From contig NC_079419.1 of the NCBI RefSeq assembly GCF_026213295.1, forward strand, positions 25,328,111 to 25,392,110: a DNA stretch of 64,000 nucleotides. The letters run 5' to 3'. The notes beneath the pieces are model-generated. The model saw nothing but the letters and a program-made list of their open reading frames with translations. It ran no database searches and had not been told where the DNA came from. Made by a program: the position numbers and the translations under genes. The stretch comes from Gadus chalcogrammus (lineage: Eukaryota > Chordata > Actinopteri > Gadiformes > Gadidae). Of the stretch, positions 35,059-45,617 are shown one piece after another. How positions within the stretch are numbered: the stretch's first letter is position 1; every line of letters starts with the position of its first letter.

Positions 35059-35700
35059 GGGTCTTCAATTAAAATTTAACAAGGTCCAGTTACTAAAAAT
35101 TCCTTCCAAGAAAGGTCCGAACCTACCACATCCTAATAGCCTTCTTTTGTCAAATACATTATTACAATACATATTACCTTATATTTTCAGATGTATTTAT
35201 TTTCAATTTCCAAATAGCTTACTTTTAACCATGAAAAACAAGTAAGTCAAAGTAACGCATATTAACATTTAAAGTAAACAAAACAGGTACATTAGGCCTG
35301 CAATTCAAGTAAACATAAAAAGTGCATAAGGCCTACATGTGAAGTAAGCAGAACAGGAACACTAGGCCTACACTTCAAATAAACACCAAATGCATTAGGC
35401 CTACATTTCAAGTAAGCAAAACAGGTACACCAGGCCTACATTTCAAATAAACACAAAAAGAGCATTAGGCCTTCATTTCAAATAAGCAAAACAGTGTCTC
35501 AAGTGGTGTTAGACCCAACAGGTCCTCACAGATCTTTCTTGTCTTGATGAAACAATCGCACATAAACCAAAAGCTGGGCATTATCCGTTACATCTGAAGA
35601 CTCATCAATGGCTAAGGATGGGGCACTCTGAACAGCCGCATGAAGCTGTGACAGTGCGTCATCTGATAACATTTCAGATTTTCTGGTTGTCGTTGCAGCT
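35059..35700 (-). mobile_element. hAT remnant split by Harbinger C
   Basis: The original terminus CAGGGGTCTTCAATTAAAAT reads across the Harbinger C target. A transposase fragment lies at about 35483-35695 on minus (SQLHAAVQSAPSLAIDESSD, TDNAQLLVYVRLFHQDKK), matching the DESTD-type catalytic region of GTF2IRD2-like hAT proteins. Between them lie repeated TAGGCCTACATTTCAA segments. Frameshifts occur on both sides. Confidence 0.65.
35290..35480. repeat. short tandem repeats of about 60 bp
   Basis: Four imperfect copies built on AGGCCTACATTTCAAGTAAG and CAAAACAGGTACA within the hAT remnant. Confidence 0.6.
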
Positions 35701-36338
35701 CACATTGGGATTTGCTTTATTTTTTCACACATTCATCACAGAAGTCTGGCAGAACCAAGAGAAATACCAGTGAAGAGGTTTCAACCTTTGCAGAAGAAAC
35801 ACGGACATGTTGCGTCTCCGATTCTTTCCCCACCCTTCTTTTTCCTCCTTCTCTTTTTTTTCTTTTCCCCCCCTTCCCCGATCCTGTTGGTGCCATCCAC
35901 AGGGATCTGTTCCAGTGCACTGCTGCAGTGGCGGACAGTAAATTCGATGTTCATAAACTCAGAGAAGCTACAAAGCTTTGTCTTTGAGACTCTTTGATTT
36001 TAGATAGAAAATTAAACACACGAAACGTATTACAAACCAAGTAACAAGCAATGAATCATAAATACAATATGGTATTCACAAAATACTGCAGACGTTAGAA
36101 AATTTAATAATTAAACACTTTGCAGCAAAAAAGAGTGTTGCAAAACAAGTGTCAATGAATCACTCATACAATAAGGTATGCACAAAATACTGCAAAGAAA
36201 TGCATGATGTTTACTAAAGGCATTCATAAGCAAAATAATAGATAGAGTTCAGATTCAAATTATTGTAAATACAATTAAATGTAGTATGGTTTATCTAGTT
36301 TGCACTCAACTGAAGTATAAACAAAATACAATAATGTA
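35701..36338. other. nothing firmly recognised
   Basis: A pyrimidine-rich tract (35830-35876) is followed by a short open frame (IHRDLFQCTAAVADSKFDVH) that I do not recognise. The rest is AT-rich. Confidence 0.35.
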
Positions 36339-37126
36339 TTAGGGCTGTGCAGAGGTAGACGGGACAGCAGCCCCTGATGCTGTGTCCATTGGGGGTGGTA
36401 CTGAAATATTTTAAAAGTGCATCTGAAGAGAGAAGAGAAGTATATGTGACGACTGTTACATTTTAATAAAATAACAGATGCTTGGTGTGCTAGACATGAG
36501 ACTAATATAGACTAATAATGAAAATGTGATGAGATTCATTCAACTTTATTGTCATTGCAATGCAATTCAGTCTAACCAGAGTGCAAAAACCAGTAAAGTG
36601 CAGTGAAATTAATATATATATAGCCTATGAATGATATGTGAAAGCTAAGGTATGAAATATTAAAAGTAGCCTAATACACTTTAACTGCACCTAAACACTG
36701 ATGTCAACTTTAACAAACATAAACGGTGACACATAAAACCAAATGCTTACAACCACCCTATTACAAAGGGGATGGACAACTAAAAGCATTTTAACTGACA
36801 TACAAGCAGTAAAGACACCTGTAAAATATCACCTGAAAAGGCCTAACGTTAAGTTTCCAAACGTCCCTGATGAATTTAAGGTTGAGTAACATTAACACAC
36901 GTCGACTCAGCTATTTATTGATTATTAAACAATGTTGCTATCGTCCGAAGTAAGCTAGCAACCTAACACTCTGCTCCAACAACGGTAACTACGATGCATT
37001 AAACTATTAATTTCATGCACTTCATCACATTGACATTACTGTACCTCTATCTTTTTCACGTTTTTCCTCCTCTTCTTTCCTTCTTTTCCTTCCTTGGGCG
37101 CCGGATGGCTTCAGTCTTTTGGACAT
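36339..37126 (-). pseudogene. hAT transposase 5' exons (ZMYM1-like), early stop
   Basis: Minus-strand exon 37126-37045 codes MSKRLKPSGAQGRKRRKEEE and ends in a GTACAG donor. The exon at 36400-36339 follows a TTTCAG acceptor and reads PPPMDTASGAAVPSTSAQP, then TAA. MSKR-K-PSGA followed by a Lys/Glu-rich helix is the usual start of ZMYM1-like hAT transposases in fish. The TAA ends the product after about 47 residues, and no zinc finger or catalytic part is visible downstream. Confidence 0.6.
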
Positions 37127-37483
37127 AATTCCGATACAGTGTCATTAATCTTTTTCTTCGTTTCGGGGTCACGGTCCGGTCAGATTCAGGCAGCTGGCCT
37201 CTTGACCCCGCCCCCCTCACAGAGGGCAGGTACAGAGCAACGAGCCAAGCAGGCACCCAGAAAAAAGGCTTCTCCATTATTTAATAGTCTTTGCTATGAC
37301 TTTATGTTGTTGTGGGCTTAAATAATATTTCGAAATAATATTAGTAATGGCACTGGTAAAAAAAAAAAGTAATATATATATATACAATTTTTTTTTTTTT
37401 TTTTTTCTCCCCCCGTTTTCGGCGCCCCCCGCGGATGACGGCGCCCCTAGCACTTGCCTATGCTGCCTATGCCCAGGGCCGAT
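37127..37483 (-). mobile_element. hAT 5' terminus belonging to the ZMYM1-like fragment
   Basis: In reverse complement the end reads CGGCCCTGGGCATAGGCAGC and then GCTAGGGGCGCCGTCATCCG, a hAT-like terminus upstream of the transposase start at 37126. The outermost bases are lost at the MITE that begins at 37484. Confidence 0.5.
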
Positions 37484-38093
37484 GTCACGTTAAAATTGTA
37501 CCGGGGGCGAAAATTGTCAAGTTGTTGACAACTTGACAACTGATTTGATTGGGTTGTCCGTTGCCGTGCAGGCTTCAAAAAACATTTGGCTCATGTTTCC
37601 AAAGACGAAATAACATAATACAGATAACGGATCGCTAGATAACACTTGTTTTTACTTTATATTTGTATTTTATTGAATTGTTTAATCGAATTTAGCTAGT
37701 AAACTGAGCGTTTAAAGCAGGTTTCAAAAACCATTCGCGCTCATGTTGCCGAACACCAAATAACATAATACAGATAATAACGGATCGCTAGATAACACTT
37801 GTTTTTACTTTATATTTGTATTGTATTGAATTGTTTAATCTAATTTAGCAAGTTAACTGAGTGTTTAAAGCAGGTTTCAAAAACCTGTCTTGTCATGCTC
37901 AATGAAGGAGTGCAATGAACGTGCATGAAAGTTTGCGAATGTTCAAGAACCTTCCCACGTCATTCGACGCGCGAATGTTCAAGGACCAACAGACGACGAT
38001 CGCGTCGTCTGTTGCCACGCAGGTTTGGAATTTGTCAACAACTGATGACGTAGGCCGATACAATTTTCGCCCCCGGTACAATTTTAACGTGAC
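37484..38093. mobile_element. MITE with about 34-bp terminal inverted repeats at the 5S array edge
   Basis: GTCACGTTAAAATTGTACCG at the left is matched by its exact inverse at the right (CGGTACAATTTTAACGTGAC), and the match goes on into GGGGGCGAAAATTGT. The interior holds a tandem duplication of about 155 bp (37570-37722 and 37723-37877; CGGATCGCTAGATAACACTT in both). The right flank AATGGCCGTAAGCAA is 5S rRNA gene sequence. Confidence 0.82.
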
Positions 38094-38528
38094 AATGGCC
38101 GTAAGCAATTTTTGTCTGGACCATATTAGCTTTTATACAGGAGGAGGACGTAAGGAGTGAGAGCGCTGCCGTGGCCAGAGACGGGACTTGTACAGAAACA
38201 ATGATTAGATCCATAATGAATGAATGAATACGTTATTCCAGACTCAGAGTTACATATTTGAACGCAATGCATTACACTGCTTGGGCGTCATCGTTTGCGT
38301 GATCTTTTGAAGAAACGTAGCGTTGCAAAACCTGGGATGGACTAAGGTGGACCGCCGTCATTGCAGCTCTCTGCTACGTCACTACACTGTCCACATGTTT
38401 CACAAATAGAGTTTGAGGAGACGTCGTCAGAGTCTGTATGTTGCTTAAATTCTCCAAAGCAGTGGGCGCTAAAGATCAGCGCACGGTAGGCCATTGCATC
38501 CAATGAGCTCGAGTTGAAAAAGTATAAT

Positions 38529-38646
38529 GCTTACAGCACCTGGTATTCCCAGGCGGTCACCCATCCAAGTACTAACCAGGCCCGACCCTGCTTATCAGAC
38601 GAGATCAGACGAGATCGGGCGTGCCTAAGGTGGTATGGCCGTAAAC
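38529..38646 (-). rRNA. 5S rRNA gene, variant
   Basis: 118 bp matching 5S rRNA from GTTTACGGCC to CAGGTGCTGTAAGC. The first stem has G to A drift. Within the internal promoter region TCAGACGAGATCAGACGAGA replaces the normal AGCTTCCGAGATCAGACGAG, changing the segment around GGAAGCTAAGC. It is probably a pseudogene. Confidence 0.85.
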
Positions 38647-39068
38647 AATTATAGACTTGACCATATTAGCTTTTATACAGGAGGAGGACGTAAGGAGTGA
38701 GAGCGCTGCCGTGGCCAGAGACGGGACTTGTACAGAAACAATGATTAGATCCATAATGAATGAATGAATACGTTATTCCAGACTCAGAGTTACATATTTG
38801 AACGCAATGCATTACACTGCTTGGGCGTCATCGTTTGCGTGATCTTTTGAAGAAACGTAGCGTTGCAAAACCTGGGATGGACTAAGGTGGACCGCCGTCA
38901 TTGCAGCTCTCTGCTACGTCACTACACTGTCCACATGTTTCACAAATAGAGTTTGAGGAGACGTCGTCAGAGTCTGTATGTTGCTTAAATTCTCCAAAAC
39001 AGTGGGCGCTAAAGATCAGCGCACGGTAGGCCATTGCATCCAATGAGCTCGAGTTGAAAAAGTATAAT

Positions 39069-39186
39069 GCTTACAGCACCTGGTATTCCCAGGCGGACAC
39101 CCATCCAAGTACTAACCGGGCCCGACCCTAATTAGCTTCCGAGATCAGACGAGATTGGGCGTGCCTAAGGTGGTATGGCCGTAAGC
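39069..39186 (-). rRNA. 5S rRNA gene, variant
   Basis: Complete 5S outline with substitutions: AATTAGCTTCC for GCTTAGCTTCC, AGATTGGGC for AGATCGGGC, GGACACCC for GGTCACCC and CCGGG for CCAGG. Several changes fall in the internal control region, so function is doubtful. Confidence 0.85.
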
Positions 39187-39622
39187 AATTATAGACTTGA
39201 CCATATTAGCTTTTATACAGTAGGAGGACGTAAGGAGTGAGAGCGCTGCCGTGGCCAGAGACGGGACTTGTACAGAAACAATGATTAGATCCATAATGAA
39301 TGAATGAATACGTTATTCCAGACTCAGAGTTACATATTTGAACGCAATGCATTACACTGCTTGGGCGTCATCGTTTGCGTGATCTTTTGAAGAAACGTAG
39401 CGTTGCAAAACCTGGGATGGACTAAGGTGGACCGCCGTCATTGCAGCTCTCTGCTGCTCCCTGCTAGCAGCGTCACTACACTGTCCACATGTTTCACAAA
39501 TAGAGTTTGAGGAGACGTCGTCAGAGTCTGTATGTTGCTTAAATTCTCCAAAACAGTGGGCACTAAAGATCAGCGCACGGTAGGCAATTGCATCCAATGA
39601 GCTCGAGTTGAAAAAGTATAAT

Positions 39623-39740
39623 GCTTACAGCACCTGGTATTCCCAGGCGGTCACCCATCCAAGTACTAACCAGGCCCGACCCTGCTTAGCTTCCGAGATC
39701 AGACGAGATCGGGTGTGCCTAAGGTGGTATGGCCTTAAGC
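39623..39740 (-). rRNA. 5S rRNA gene, near canonical
   Basis: Matches vertebrate 5S rRNA closely: GATCTCGGAAGCTAAGCAGG and GGTTAGTACTTGGATGGGTG are intact. Differences are GGTGTGCC for GGCGTGCC and a GCTTAAGG start in place of GCTTACGG. A TATA-like element lies upstream and a T-run downstream. Confidence 0.9.
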
Positions 39741-40162
39741 AATTATAGACTTGACCATATTAGCTTTTATACAGGAGGAGGACGTAAGGAGTGAGAGCGC
39801 TGCCGTGGCCAGAGACGGGACTTGTACAGAAACAATGATTAGATCCATAATGAATGAATGAATACGTTATTCCAGACTCAGAGTTACATATTTGAACGCA
39901 ATGCATTACACTGCTTGGGCGTCATCGTTTGCGTGATCTTTTGAAGAAACGTAGCGTTGAAAAACCTGGGATGGACTAAGGTGGACCGCCGTCATTGCAG
40001 CTCTCTGCTACGTCACTACACTGTCCACATGTTTCACAAATAGAGTTTGAGGAGACGTCGTCAGAGTCTGTATGTTGCTTAAATTCTCCAAAACAGTGGG
40101 CGCTAAAGATCAGCGCACGGTAGGCCATTGCATCCAATGAGCTCGAGTTGAAAAAGTATGAT

Positions 40163-40260
40163 GCTTACAGCACCTGGTATTCCCAGGCGGTCACCCATCC
40201 AAGTACTAACCAGGCCCGACCCTGCTTAGCTTCCGAGATCAGACGAGATCGGGCGTGCCT
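40163..40260 (-). rRNA. 5S rRNA gene, 3' part, interrupted by the LINE
   Basis: It holds the canonical 5S sequence from GATCTCGGAAGCTAAGCAGG to the end. Positions 1-20 of the gene (GCTTACGGCCATACCACCTT) lie beyond the LINE at 49694-49713. The insertion point follows ...CCACCTT in the gene, before AGGCACGCCCGATCTCG. With the 28-bp duplication removed the gene is complete and canonical. Confidence 0.92.
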
Positions 40261-40484
40261 TTTTTTTTATTTATTTTTTATTAACACAAAATATATACAT
40301 ACACCATCATACATAAATAAAACAAAACAAAATAAAACAAGAAAGATACTACATCAAACCAAAATAACTACAAACAATACTGGGTTAGCCAGGATGCTTT
40401 TGTAAAAACCTTCAATACACTGGCCCCTCACCAAATCAAAAAAGTCATGGACTTAAAACACTAATTAACAAGAAATAAAAATAA

Positions 40485-42366
40485 TCAGTCACCCTGCTGA
40501 CCTCTTAGCCGCACCTCCAGCCCGTAGGCGCCCCCTTCAACTCGTCCAAAATCCAATTTCACTTCCCCATCGTCTCCAAGGACAACAAAAGTGCTCCCCT
40601 CCACAAACCCTCCCAGAAACTCATCATCCCCAACATATCTATACACCATATTCACATCTCTTCTCATTATACTTTTAAAAACACTCCATACCTTCAGAGC
40701 TTGGGGCTCTCCAGACTTTTAGGTTTTGTTAGTAAATGTTTAGTTGTAGTCTTAGTTTAATTTAAGTTTAATTGTGAAGTTGTTGCCACGCAATCATCTT
40801 GGGGGTCTCCTGACCATAGATTTTTGTTAGTAATAGTTTAGTTATAGTTTTATTTTAGTTTTAGTGTAATTGTTTACTTGGGTTGCCATGGCGATGGATA
40901 CACAGCTCTCCAGGCTAAACGTTTTTGTTTTTTAATAGTTTTTGTTTTTTTTAACACTAATGTGCCCTCCATTGGCAAAACAGTATAGCCGTGCTGAGCT
41001 CCTGGTCATAAATCGTGATGTACATTGACTGTCAAGCGAGATGTCCATCCCTCCCGAGATCCGCAGATTGGCCAGCGGGGGCTCTGCCTCGGCAGGCCGG
41101 CGGAGGAGACGCTGTGAGCGGAAGCAGAGGCGAGGAAGCGGGCCGGTGTGCGAGCTCGGCTAGGGGCTAACCCATCCAGGCAACCGCTTCCTTCGATCTT
41201 CCTGGCCAGTGTTCGCTCAATACGGAATGAACTGGACAAGATTGGACTTCGACTCACAGCGCAGAGGACTTTGACAGGCTGCTGCTGCATGATCTTCACC
41301 GAGACGTGGTTGGACAGCACCACGCCAGACGCAGCTGTCCAGCTAGCGGGCCGCACCGTTTGCCGGGCCGACAGAACAGCTGACTCGGCTGTATGGGGGC
41401 GGAGCAGGCAGCCATCCAGAGGCTGATTGAAACGAAGGGAGGGATCATTGGAGTGGAGCTGCCCGACATCTTGTCCATCTCCTCCTCCCGTTGCCTGCAG
41501 CGCTCTAGACGCATCCTCACGGACCCTTCTCGTCCTGCCCATCGTCTGTTCCTGTTGCTCCCGTCGGGGAAGGGGTTCGGATCAAGGGGGGCACGCACCT
41601 CCAGGATGGCAAAGAGCTTCTGTCCCTGTGCAATGGGGCTCCTCAACAGCTTGACCACCCCATTCCCCACTCCCCTTCGTCTCCCCCCGCCCCCGGCCCA
41701 GCCCTCCCTGCCCCCCATGGACTGCACTCTAGGACTTGATGCACCTTGATATGGAGATGTGGAGATATGTTGCTTTTGTTATTTGTATTGTTATTTTGTG
41801 TATGATATTTGTGAATCTATTTATTAATTGTTGTTTGTTATTGTTTAGCTGTGTAAGTCTGGTTGCCTCTACTGTCTCGTTGTCTTTATGGCAATGACAA
41901 ATAAAGTACTTTGAACTTTGAACTTTGTACCTCAACTCTCTTCTCCTCATAATGGGCCAAATTTCTCCTGAGCTTGACAGCAAACCTTGCGTGGCTTAAA
42001 ACATAATTTAACAGATTAACATTACAACCTTCCACCCTACTTGTCACACCAAACAGCCACAACTCTCTCCATTCCATTCTCTCCACAAACCCTCCTCCCC
42101 AACATCTGTTTATTAATCCTTTAATTTTCACAAAGTATCCCTCCAACTCACAGCATTCAACAAACTCATGCATACACGTTTCCACCCCCACTCCGCACAC
42201 ATCACATTCCTTCCTCACATTCACATCAAACCTACTAATTATTAAATTGTTGAACACCCTATTGTGCCGCAAAAGGAAATCAAAATCTTCACATTCAATA
42301 CAGTTCCATTTCACTCTTAAATTCCTCCATATTCCCCCTACATCCATATCAATCATCACTCTAACA
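40485..42366 (-). pseudogene. LINE ORF2, C-terminal part (split by an L2-like insertion)
   Basis: Coding pieces 42366-41933 and 40688-40485 form one frame once the 1,234-bp insertion and its TACCT duplication are removed (VEV joins VWSVFKSIM). The first piece has MIDMDVGGIWRNL, FLLRHNRVFNN and a CCHC zinc motif (CDVCGVGVETCMHEFVEC). The second ends RYVGDDEFLGGFVEG and LRGQQGD, then TGA. The CCHC motif near the C-terminus is common in LINE ORF2 proteins and is thought to help target or RNA binding. Confidence 0.8.
40694..41927 (+). mobile_element. L2/Rex-like LINE insertion, internally deleted, TACCT target duplication
   Basis: TACCT lies at 40689-40693 and 41928-41932. The tail ATAAAGTACTTTGAACTTTG with further CTTTGAA units is at the right end. 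The first part of the coding remnant (41148-41426) is an endonuclease N-terminus (SIRNELDKIGLRLTAQRTL, MIFTETWLDS). It jumps directly to a C-terminal region (RILTDPSRPAHRLFLLLPSG), so the middle of ORF2 is deleted. The 5' part has repeated TTTTAGTTTTAGTGTAATTG-like segments. Confidence 0.8.
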
Positions 42367-42564
42367 CACATGTGTCAATCTCCAGGCCCGCGGGCCACAT
42401 GTGGCCCGCCACGTCATTTCATGTGGCCCGCGAGTCTCCCGCGAGTCTCCCGCGAGTGCTTGATTCGTGGTAAAAAAAAAGGTTGTTTTATTTATTTTAT
42501 ATTTTACCCGCGAAGTGACGGCCTTCTGCCACTAGATCGCTGTGTCCACATCAGTGTTTAATTA

Positions 42565-44824
42565 ATGCGACAAGTGAGATTGAGCAGAAATATCCATGAG
42601 AAATATCCACACATGATCCCAAAATGTCCAGGAAGCGAAAGGTTGACGCAGATGGAAGGTTGTTTCATGAAAGATGGGAAGGCGAATATATGTTTGTGCT
42701 ACAAGGAGAAAAACCGGTATGTCTTTTGTGTTCTGAGGCGGTTGGTCATCAAAGAGAACAATCTACGTCGGCATTATGAAACCAAACACGGAGCCAAGTA
42801 TGCTAAAGTTAGCCTTCAAGAAAAACAAGCGATAGTTAAAGAGTTAAAAGGCAACCTGCGATCGCAACAGAATTTGTTCACAAAAGCCACAGCCAAAAAC
42901 GATGCGGCTGTGAAAGCTAGCTTTATTGTAGCTGAAGAAATCGCCCGCACTTCCAAGTCTTTTTCAGAGGGTGCCTTTGTGAAGCAGTGCATGCTGAAGG
43001 TGTGTGAGCAGGTGTGCCCCGACCAGATACAGGCTTTTAAAAATGTGAGTTTGTCAAGAAACACCATCGCGGACCGAGTCAAGGAGCTAGCAGGAAACCT
43101 AGCAGATCAGCTGGCGGAAGAGTCACGCAGTTACACAGCTTTTTCATTAGCTGTTGATGAAAGCACAGACAACAGGGACACGGCACAGCTTTCCATTTTT
43201 ATTAGAGGCGTGAAGTCGGACCTCTCTGTCACCGAGGAGCTCTTGGATGTAGCTGCCATGCATGGGACCACAACTGGACGGGATATTTATGAAGCGGTGG
43301 AGAAGTCTGTGAGTAAAACTGGATTGCCCTGGGAAAAGTTGGTGGGATTAACTACAGATGGTGCACCTGCAATGTGTGGAGTAAAAACGGGCTTGGTTGG
43401 ACTAATGAAGGAGAAAATGCAAAAAAGTAACTGTCACACGCCTCTGATAAGTTATCATTGCATTATCCACCAAGAAGCTTTGTGTGGAAAGGTGCTGGGG
43501 ATGGATAATATAATGACCACAGTCACGAAAACAGTGAACTTCATTCGGGCGCGTGGCCTGAATCACCGGCAGTTCCAGCTGTTCTTGCAGGAGATGGGTT
43601 TGCCATCTTTGCCAGTCCTTTCACCACCGATGTCAGCAGTGTGCCCCATCACCTTCAGCTGAAGTTGATCAAGCTTCAAAGCGACAGTGGCCTAAAGGTA
43701 TGGCCACACCAACCGCGTTACCCGCGTAAGACGCGTATAAAATCTGCAATTTTTCCATAGGGAACCATTGGTTTACGCGCGTATGAGCTGCGTAGATGCG
43801 TATATACGCACCATGCGCAACATTTTAGCCGCGTTAGCCGCGTATGAGCTGCGTATATACGCACCTAACGCACCTACGCGCCTACGCCCGGAGTTCAAAA
43901 AATTGAACTTTCAACGTTCCAACGCGTGATGCTTAGCCGCGATAGCCAATCAGCGTGGAGCTTGACCCGACGTCACTGGCAGAGAGTAGTGACGCTTGCA
44001 CAGAAGCATACGGCCGACATCTTTCTTTATTCTGGGTGGAAATAGTAACATAGTTACGCCATTAAATGCGTTTATGGAAACATTTTTAGCGAGAAATGTG
44101 CATTTTACTTTCATAATGTTCGCTCGGTGAATGTGAAGGATGTTTGGTTTGATAGTTATGACGAAGAGTGAACGCTCCGTTCACTTGCATGGACAGAGTC
44201 TCTGGTTGCTAAGCAACCTCAACGTCTTGGCGGACTATTTCTCTGCTGATCAACACTACGAATGCTGGAAACACACCAGACACACCATGTGAAGTTATTT
44301 AACCCGATTATTGTTATTTATATCCGAGATTATTTAATCTAACCCGATCTAAACTCTATCATGCACCCAAACACGGCGGCGTTTGGGTTTCCTGCCTCAG
44401 ACTCCTAAATCCAGCGCAGCCACATGCGCGTTGAACCATTTTTGTGACACACAATGATCAAGCAACATTTTAGCTGCGTTACGCGCGTAAATCTTACGCG
44501 GGTTACGCGTTTGGTGTGTTCGTACCTTAAGAGCAAAGTTCCAGGATGCCGCAATCGAGGACTTTTACCATCTACTGCCCCCTGGTGAGATGCCACAGCT
44601 TTGACTTCATACTGCCCGGGTTCTCTCCATGTTTGGGAGCACCTATCTGTGCGAACAGATGTTTTCAATAATGAATCTAAATAAAACCAAGCACAGATCA
44701 CGCATCACTGATGACAACCTCCACGCTGTTTTACGGATTGCCACAGCACAACAGCTAAAACCAGACATCGACACACTGGTCAAAGGAAAACGGTGTCTGA
44801 TATCTGGCCAGAAAACAGATAGGT
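42565..44824 (+). pseudogene. hAT transposase interrupted by a MITE
   Basis: The first piece, 42565-43662, reads a BED-like zinc finger remnant ([16 protein letters not shown]), the catalytic region with [38 protein letters not shown], and [19 protein letters not shown]. It is related to GTF2IRD2 and ZBED5 hAT proteins. A frameshift follows ROI sequence [11 protein letters not shown], with a TGA at 43660. Beyond the MITE, 44528-44824 gives the dimerisation domain ([38 protein letters not shown]). A segment of roughly 150-200 residues between the pieces is missing compared with full-length relatives, so this copy is inactive. Confidence 0.82.
43696..44527. mobile_element. MITE with CCACACCAA termini (single-unit relative of 7417-10689)
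   Basis: The ends are AGGTATGGCCACACCAACCG on the left and, in reverse complement, AGGTACGAACACACCAAACG on the right. It holds one copy of the 401-bp unit (landmark at about 44027) and the shared stem sequence CCGCGATAGCCAATCAGCGT. The flanks CTAA/TTAA suggest a degenerate TTAA target. Confidence 0.8.
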
Positions 44825-45617
44825 AAGCAAAAACCGAATTAAAATATATGGCAATAAATGTATTTCCATCAAAAATAATAATAGTTAAACTGAGTGCAAT
44901 TTAATGATTGTGCTTGCATTTTTTTGTGTGTTTGTTGTGATCAATGGAACATGATCAATGGATGAGGATGGTGGAGAGGGGATCCACTTGGTGTGTTCAT
45001 GGACAGGCAGTATATCCTCATCATTTCCAACTCAGTTGTGAACTGAGACAACCCTTATTTTGTTATTTTCAGTTTATTACATATACTACTTTATGTGTAG
45101 CAATGTATTTGTTGTTTACAGGTGTATGTGTTTATGATAAGACAGACAAATGTTTACTCTTGCAAGGCTGTGTGCAGCCATTTATTTTTGTAAAATGCTA
45201 CATCTGTCACACATGTTCTTAGTAGCTCAATACTGTTGGTTGTATGTTATTCTGACCCTCCCGACTGTGTAAAAAAAAAATTAAACAAAGTAAATGTCAT
45301 AACTTGTGTTTTGATAATATATTTCTTTATTTACTTGAATAGTTTGATCGTTGATCAATGGAGTAATGTGGGTTTCTTAACCTGACAAATTTAAAGGATT
45401 ATTGTTATAGTAACATTTTTTTCTCATCTATGCATATGTTATGTTTGTAACTTCTATAAGTAATAAATGCAGAAGGTCATTTAACAATATGTTATGGAGT
45501 AGTTACATTTATTATACATTATATTTGGTTACATACTGTTTTACATTTACATGTGGCCCTTTGAGGGCAACCATTATGCTGATGTGGCCCCCGGTGAAAA
45601 TGAGTTTGACACCCCTG

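Larger units (their letters stand above)
38094..40260 (-). repeat. 5S rDNA tandem array, about 540-bp units
   Basis: Gene starts are spaced 540, 554 and 540 bp. The spacers are nearly identical; the third has 14 extra bases (GCTCCCTGCTAGCAGC). Read on the minus strand, each complete spacer offers TATAAAAGC about 31 bases upstream of the gene and a T5 run about 10 bases past its end, fitting RNA polymerase III initiation and termination. The array starts at the MITE boundary at 38093 with a 5S remnant. Confidence 0.93.
42367..45617 (+). mobile_element. hAT transposon (GTF2IRD2-like) in LINE ORF2, 3,251 bp
   Basis: The right end, in reverse complement, is CAGGGGTGTCAAACTCATTT and the left end is CACATGTGTCAATCTCCAGG, the latter diverged. 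The target duplication CTCTAACA/CTCTAACC (7 of 8) lies at 42359-42366 and 45618-45625. It carries a transposase in two pieces around a MITE (43696-44527). Confidence 0.85.

Noticed and set aside
35894..35987. Possible exon after a pyrimidine tract (RDLFQCTAAVADSKFDVHKL)
   Set aside because: A polypyrimidine tract and CAG precede it, but I recognise no protein family and there is no matching partner exon.
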